Positions 58,204 through 64,000 of a stretch of DNA of 64,000 bases are shown one piece after another. The first letter of the stretch is position 1. Every line of letters begins with the position of its first letter. The translations under genes were made by a program, and so were the position numbers. Source of the DNA: Anthoceros angustus (Eukaryota > Streptophyta > Anthocerotopsida > Anthocerotales > Anthocerotaceae); assembly GCA_010909165.1 (NCBI GenBank), contig MU008163.1:1798001-1862000 (forward strand), in the 5' to 3' direction. Below the pieces are notes generated by a model. That model made no database searches. It had not been told where the DNA came from and was given only the letters and a program-made list of their open reading frames with translations.

Positions 58204-61200
58204 CCATCTCCTACACTTCTTCCACCTTCCAATCTTCCAACTTCCATCCTTCTGTCTTCCCGTCTAGCTATACCATCAAAGCACCCACAATGGTTGCACC
58301 ACCTACAAGTTCAACATTGACTCTTCGAAGCCAAGCATGGCCTAGCCTAGCCTTCCTTGCAAGCACACCATCCTCCATCCTCCATTGACTTAGATGTCAC
58401 CAACCTCACCTCCCTTCAGAGCAAAGTGGAAGTATGTAGCAGACTTTGCAAGCCTTCAAGCCCTGTGCCAGAAAACTCTTTCGGTAACTGGCTTTCAGAG
58501 CAAGCAGCTGTGTGTGCACTTTGCCACACTGCGGTCTCCGTTGTTTGCTGTACTATTCGCCCAAGTCAAGAAAACGTGCCATTGCTTTAAACCCACTTTC
58601 AAGCTCCTCTCTCCACTGCACTAATCCGATCTCTGAGCTGAGCTGCTGCCCCGGGCTTGTCTTACACTAGTCCAAGGTTGCACAATCCTGTACAGCCGCG
58701 GATGAGTGGCTTCAAAGCGACTGGCATATGTTTACCGTGGAACAAAAGGCTTGACTGAAAATGCTACATTATTCTCATTTCCAGCTTTCTAATGAAGAAT
58801 GCTAATCTGCTGTTTAGCAAACACGAGCCTGCAGGCGGAACTTGGAAGCCGTGAAGGTGAAGGCATCGACGCGACATCGCCATTGGTGCTTGTTGCTGTT
58901 GTGGTTCTGCAACTTGCAAGACACGTTCTGGACCAGGCCATGCCCGTCCGCTAAGGAACTGGCGGACTGGACCAGTCAGTGAAAAGGAACCAATCCGACA
59001 TCAATGTCCGAACCTGTGCACAGTTGACTCGTCACTCGGTCTACACGACCCAGGAAAACCCAAAACACGTCAATGTCTTGCCTCGTTTATTTATTATGAC
59101 TGCCTCGTGCTACTCTGCCCATGGCATGGCTATATAGTGTGTGCAGCTCAATCTCTTTTGCAAGTTCCCTTCCTACATACAGACAATCATGGGAAATGCA
59201 GAGCTTGCAAGCTCGACTTTCGCAGTGTTTTTTAGATGCTTATCGACTTTCGCAGTATTTGTTAGATGCTTAGAGATTGTACGCAGGAGTTGCTGTTACA
59301 GTGAGAGCGTTCAGGTTGCTTGTTTTTGTAATGGATTGGCCTTGGTTGGAGGAATTTACAGAATACAGAGCAAGTGGTTCAGAACGGTGGCTTTGATTTT
59401 CCTGAGATTTTCAGCAGTGGGCTCACACTTGCACAAACCGGTAGGTTGTGGGAGACGTTAGCCCATTGCTCAAAATTTCAGGAGAAGCAGAGTCATCTAT
59501 CCCCACCAAGCACACTGACAGACGACAACCAGAGCGGACTCAGCGAATTCGATGAGATTTCGGACGAAGTGATGGAAGCGGCTGTGATTATCTCGAGACT
59601 TTCAGCAGTGGGCGATATTCATCAATTCCAGTCTACGTCGAGCCATGGGTGGATGTCGAATGTTGCACACTGCTGGAAGTCTCAAGATACGCACAGTCAC
59701 TCGTTTCTAGCTTGAAGAAATGAAGAACAGAGCCTGAAGAAGAAGGAAGACTAGAACATGAAGAAAAGGAAGAACAGGGCCTGAGACAAGATTTTCAGCA
59801 TCCCATCAAGTGGCTTTTGAATTTGAACAAGCTAACAGGGAATGAGTCCTTTCAGGATTGCGACTTTCCATGTGGGTGATTTTCCATCAATCCTGTCAAG
59901 TGCACTTCCGGAGCAAGCTAACGGCAGAAGAAAGGAGCACTCGCATGTTCAAGAAATTCTAATTTTCTAGTCGGTGTGTTGCGATTTCAAACTTGAGCGG
60001 CAATGTTCTCTTTGAGACTTTCAGTGGTGGGCTGCTTCATCCAGCTGAAAGGCTAGAGGAATTGTGCCCAACACTGAACGTCCCAAAAGACGCAGTCTCT
60101 TTTCCCCGGCTACACATCCAGTCATCCAATAAGAGGCTTGAGCTGTTTGCTTCCACACTTTGATTTCCTTTGAAGCTTGTTCAACTGCCAGGAAGGAATC
60201 AGCCGTTTGTTTAGTTTCATACCTCTTCTGCACCATAAATGTTTCCTTTCAAGCTTAGAAAGGTGAGACCGTCTAGACTCAAGTCGCCGCACCGTGTGTG
60301 GACCTGCTGATCAAAGGATTGCTGCTGGCAATGCTGCTGTTGGGCATCTCCAGATGTTGAGAGGAGAAGATCCTCTGCGCTTTGAAGCTTATTCAACTGC
60401 CAGCAAGGTACCAGCCGTTTGTTTAGTTTCATACCTCTTCTGCACCACAAATGTTTCCTTTCAAGCTTAGAAAGGTGAGACCGTCTAGACTCAAGTCGCC
60501 GCACCCTGTGTGGACCTGCTGATCAAAGGATTGCTGCTGGCAATGCTGCTGTTGGGCATCTCTAAATGTTGAGAGGAGAAGATCCTCTGCGCTCATGACA
60601 GCTGTAGGCAACCTCCTTGACTGTACGCTGCCGCCTTGCTCGTTTTGCGCCTGCTTTTATGACAAAACGGCATAGAGTATCCGCAATTCGACAGCCGCGG
60701 TCCAGCCACAAGTCTGTGCGGAGTGACATTGTGTGAGTGTGTGACGAAAATTGCTCTTGAGATCCCCAGCCTTTTGATCAAGACGTGAAGCAAATCCGAC
60801 CGAATCACTGTACTGCTCGCTCGTCGGCACGGTATCTGCAGATGCGCTTCTCGCGCAAAGGAGAGGCCGAGAGAACCAAGCTAAAGCCTCTTCCGACAAA
60901 GCCAGGCTTGTTAGTTAGCACGTTTCATGATAAAAAGGAGACTGCCGATCACTAAAGCTCGGCAATCCGAAGACTGGATAGGCTATCGAAATTACACATA
61001 CTCTGGAATGGACTGTGAACGTTCCCACCTTAAATGAGTATCTAGCATGTAGCATGGACCCATGCTTGGAATTATGGGCAGGATCACAGCCCTAGTGCTA
61101 GCCTCGGCTGCGGTCACGACCTCAATGTGCCGCTCTGGTGCTCCCAGTTGACGGCTGTTGTTATGCACAATATGGACAACACGAAACAAATCGTGGGAAG

Positions 61201-61377
61201 AAGTCATCGCCTTCAGAGCTCATTGTCAAGCCTGCAAAATCTCACGAACATTGTTAGCACTGTGTTGCAGAGCCTAGATGCCAAAGACAAGATACGACAT
61301 GTATGGTTCATGATAAACTCAGTACCCAGAAGCTTCAGTAGTACGACGAAAGGCTTTCAACGCGTCTCGCAGGCGAG
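58204..61377. other. Intergenic region with duplicated segments
   Basis: No gene is supported. GGCTATATAGTG near 59130 followed by short open frames (ATG 59189; 59374-59715) could be a promoter and small gene, but no motif supports it. Three diverged blocks with AGACTTTCAGCAGTGGGC occur near 59410, 59596 and 60016. Confidence 0.4.
60169..60592. repeat. 212 bp tandem duplication
   Basis: Copies 60169-60380 and 60381-60592 are nearly identical. They share GCCGTTTGTTTAGTTTCATA, GTTTCCTTTCAAGCTTAGAA and TGAGAGGAGAAGATCCTCTG. Confidence 0.92.
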
Positions 61378-63781
61378 CTACAAAGTCCGACAGCAACCAT
61401 CATCAAAGATGCCGAGGGTGTGAAGATCCACATAAAACAAACCATGCTCATGTGACAGACCTGCATCCTTGTAGTGCTCCTCGTAAATAGCAATCAGGAG
61501 GTCTTTAACGAGAGAAAATTCAAGTGCCTCAGGATCTTCCGTGGGTAATCTGCTTCATCCAGGAGGGGGGACAGTCAGATACACAGGATGGAAGGACATC
61601 GGCAGCTTATTTCAGAGGAAAGGTAAGAGTTACGGAATAACCTGTAAGGTAGGTCAATGGGAACCTGAGGACAAAAACCGACAAGGAGATCAGGCAAGCT
61701 TCTCAAATGTGGCAACCACTATCACACTACGGGTCCATGACAGATCCACTTTCCTCCTCCCCAGGGAAAAGCCAACCCACGAGGAGAGAACACAATCAAA
61801 ACCAAGCGGATGATGTGGCACAAAGTCTGCCTTACCTTGAACTGATCCATAAATTTCATGGCTTCCGACAATACAATCTCAAGATGAACCATTGTCCGCG
61901 CAAGGCTAAGAATCTGGCAAATCACAAATTGTTTTTACTCCACACTGACCTGGTGACATGTTCCTAAGTTGCAAGATGACTCACAACTTTCCTCGGCGCA
62001 CATGTGTTGGTAACCGATGGTTAATCAGGAGGCTTACATTTGACATATACAGCCGAGCATAGAAATGATGCTTGTTGCACTCAGTCCTTTCCACACGCAG
62101 GCTAACAACATGGGGCTGAAGAAAACACAATGCACAGTTAGTAATGCTCACTTTTCACATCTGGCTCACAAGGAATATTCATTCATACTAGGCACAACGT
62201 TATTCACACAAAGGATTATTTCTTACCCGGTAGCCCAGCCTAAGCAGGGACAGCAGTTGACAAGGCCCAATAGTGGTGGTCTCATGTTCTTCGTCAAGCA
62301 CATCAGACGCATCCCAGTCTTGCCAATAGCTGCCGGGTCTCAAGCGCAACTGTCGAAACCATAATGCTGACAGATCGACATGATCCTTGACCTCTCCCTG
62401 CATCAGTATCATGGTCCGAACCTGAAGAAAGTTCCTAGACACTGGACACTTGTACGCTTGAGACCTGCATTAAGCACGGACAGAGTGTGAGCAACGGAGT
62501 GTTGAACGATATTAACAAGCTTCACCCAGTGGAAAAGAAAGAGTTGCAAATGACAGTACAGGGTGTCAAAATGATCAGCTCGAGGGCTCAGAAGTTGCGA
62601 CCTGCTCTCGATAGGAATCTGCAAACAAGCATCCAAAAAGAAATCAGACGCCCTTCAAGCCCTTAGAACACGAAGTCTTTCCTGCACATCCAGCTCTTGC
62701 GCGTGAGCAAAACGCTAAAAACAAGCTCATTGTCAGTGCTAAAAACATCCACTTCCGCCTGCTCCACATCAGAGAGGCCAACCCAGGAAGACGTAACACA
62801 ATCAAGAGCAAAAGCCTAGGCCAGAAAGCTTGCCATACCTCAAACAGAGTAGCTATTCTAGAGGCCTCTGATGAATCAACTTTTATCATGACAGACACGA
62901 GCCTGCTCTTCTGGCAAATCAGAAGTTCGTATTAGTCCACAATGACCTAGTCAAAGTATTCCTACAAAATCACAACTTCCCTCAACACAGTTGACAATGG
63001 GCAATAGAACGGAAAACATACTTTGAACAAGCTGACTCCAACAGTGTAAGTATCCTTCAAACAGGTAAAAACGCGAATGGTTTCAACCTGAACAAAACAC
63101 AATGCGTTGTCAGTATCTCGGATCTCATTTTCTTGTGTATATTCACTCACACAAGGGACAATATTCTCTTTACACGCAGGTTCATTCGTTACCTGGAAAC
63201 CCGCCCCTGCAAGTGTCACAAGCTCGACAATTCCAAAGAGTGGGTTCTCAGCCTTTTCGGAAAATTGGAAGCACACCCTAAACCCGCAGATGCTCTTCCA
63301 CTGGGACGACAATCCCACCCTGGGAGCAAGTAGCTTTTGCTTTGCTCCCGTCCATGAGGACCTCAAACTCTCCACCCTGCTGTTCAGGGACGCAGAGATA
63401 CCGATCCTGGGCCTGGAACAAATCCTGGCCGAAGACCAGAAACTGTAATAGGTTCTGGTCCCTGCTTTGCAATAATCCTGAGCTGCAAAGCCCACCACCG
63501 GGACGGCGTTCATGGATGCCATCTGGAACAGAGTTGTCATTTCCAATACCAACAACAGATGTGTCAGGAATCTCCACATTACCTCAGTCCACAGCAAAAG
63601 TGTGCTCACTCAGCTCACACAATCCAACATTGCTCAAACCAGCCCAGATGGTGCCGCACGGGGCGGCACCAATTGGGTTGGTGTGAAGCTCTTGCACGCA
63701 AGACACACGGCCAGTAGCCATAGTTGGCATGTCCAGACTCATGGAAGTGCTTCCGCCGGCAACCAAAGTGTTTCCGAGCAT
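61378..63781 (-). CDS. Unrecognised multi-exon gene with a well-supported 3' half
   Basis: Not recognised. Exons with clean GT-AG borders and matching phase: one ending at 63193, then 63087-63022, 62910-62839, 62618-62526, 62421-62227, 62115-62038, 61913-61836, a 23-nt microexon 61664-61642, and 61549-61378 with the stop. Readable segments include VETIRVFTCLKDTYTVGVSL, SSEASRIATLFE, DHFDTLYCHLQLFLFHW, LWFRQLRLRPGSYWQDWD, ECNKHHFYARLYMSN, MVHLEIVLSEAMKFMDQFK and ALEFSLVKDLLIAIYEEH. Upstream, an ATG at 63781 opens MLGNTLVAGGSTSMSLDMP. Two later frame changes (near 63575 and 63310) are unexplained by introns of normal size. The 3' half looks like a soluble helical protein with no Cys/His cluster, signal peptide or membrane helix. 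No function is assigned. Confidence 0.6.
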
Positions 63782-63824
63782 CGTCACACTCTCCCGATCA
63801 TGGGGTCAGTTATCCTTTCTAATT

Positions 63825-63960
63825 CCAAAGCAAAAACCTTCCCTAGCTAACAAAGTTACGTTTTAAAAAACTTAACCACTTTAAACCTATTTCAAAAGCA
63901 AAAACCTTCCCTAGCTAACAAACTTTAGGCTTTAAAAAACTTAACAACTATAAACCTATT
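63825..63960. repeat. Tandem duplication of about 68 bp at the window edge
   Basis: Two copies (about 63825-63892 and 63893-63960) contain CAAAAACCTTCCCTAGCTAA, TTTTAAAAAACTTAAC and TAAACCTATT. They lie just upstream of the minus-strand ATG at 63781. Confidence 0.85.
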
Positions 63961-64000
63961 GAATAAGAGCTTTGGAAGAAGGTGTTGCACACAAAGACTT

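Noticed and set aside
62962-63609. A 215-codon minus-strand open frame read as one gene
   Set aside because: It runs through two clear GT-AG introns of the multi-exon gene. Only parts of it are coding.

Overview
The window is nuclear DNA of a land plant. It carries genes with many short GT-AG introns (mostly about 80-270 bp), four intronless PLS-class pentatricopeptide-repeat (PPR) genes, a yellow-stripe-like transporter, an NRT1/PTR transporter and plant-type TFIIA-L, and AT-rich repeat-filled spacers. Short introns, an expanded PPR family and mitochondrial ribosomal protein genes S13 and S14 in the nucleus fit a seed-free plant such as a lycophyte or hornwort. That lineage call is an inference.

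Layout. 0.4-2.2 kb: SNW/SKIP splicing-transcription coregulator (+). 3.1-9.1 kb: PPR-A (-), a single-domain ubiquitin-binding zinc finger (+) and PPR-B with a DYW-type domain (+). 9.5-10.2 kb: mitochondrial ribosomal protein S14 (-). 11.4-13.6 kb: nine-exon eIF2B beta (-). 13.6-22.3 kb: repeat-rich, with a roughly 2 kb inverted-repeat element holding a copy of the eIF2B beta 5' flank, a dispersed non-autonomous repeat family and several minisatellites. 22.5-26.3 kb: DEAH helicase DHX37/Dhr1-like (+), lacking the usual long N-terminus. 27.4-28.2 kb: uncertain gene (-). 28.3-31.1 kb: YSL metal transporter (+). 31.4-31.7 kb: mitochondrial S13 (-). 32.9-35.2 kb: eleven-exon TFIIA large subunit (-). 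35.2-43.8 kb: minisatellites, telobox-like motifs, a decayed reverse-transcriptase fragment and a decayed pogo-like transposase. 43.9-49.9 kb: tandem PPR-C and PPR-D (-). 50.1-53.6 kb: fifteen-exon CCA-adding enzyme (+). 55.6-58.2 kb: NPF transporter (+). 61.4-63.8 kb: an unrecognised multi-exon gene (-).

These are independent eukaryotic genes, not operons, but several converge on organelle gene expression: four PPR proteins (organellar RNA processing or editing), two mitochondrial small-subunit ribosomal proteins and the tRNA CCA enzyme. The most unusual signal is that PPR-A and PPR-B begin with a module matching the PDF motif of plant organellar single-stranded-DNA-binding (OSB) proteins. 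PPR-C has a decayed, frame-shifted relic of the same module. Exon boundaries were assembled by hand from splice sites, reading phase and family knowledge. No alignment or search was run.
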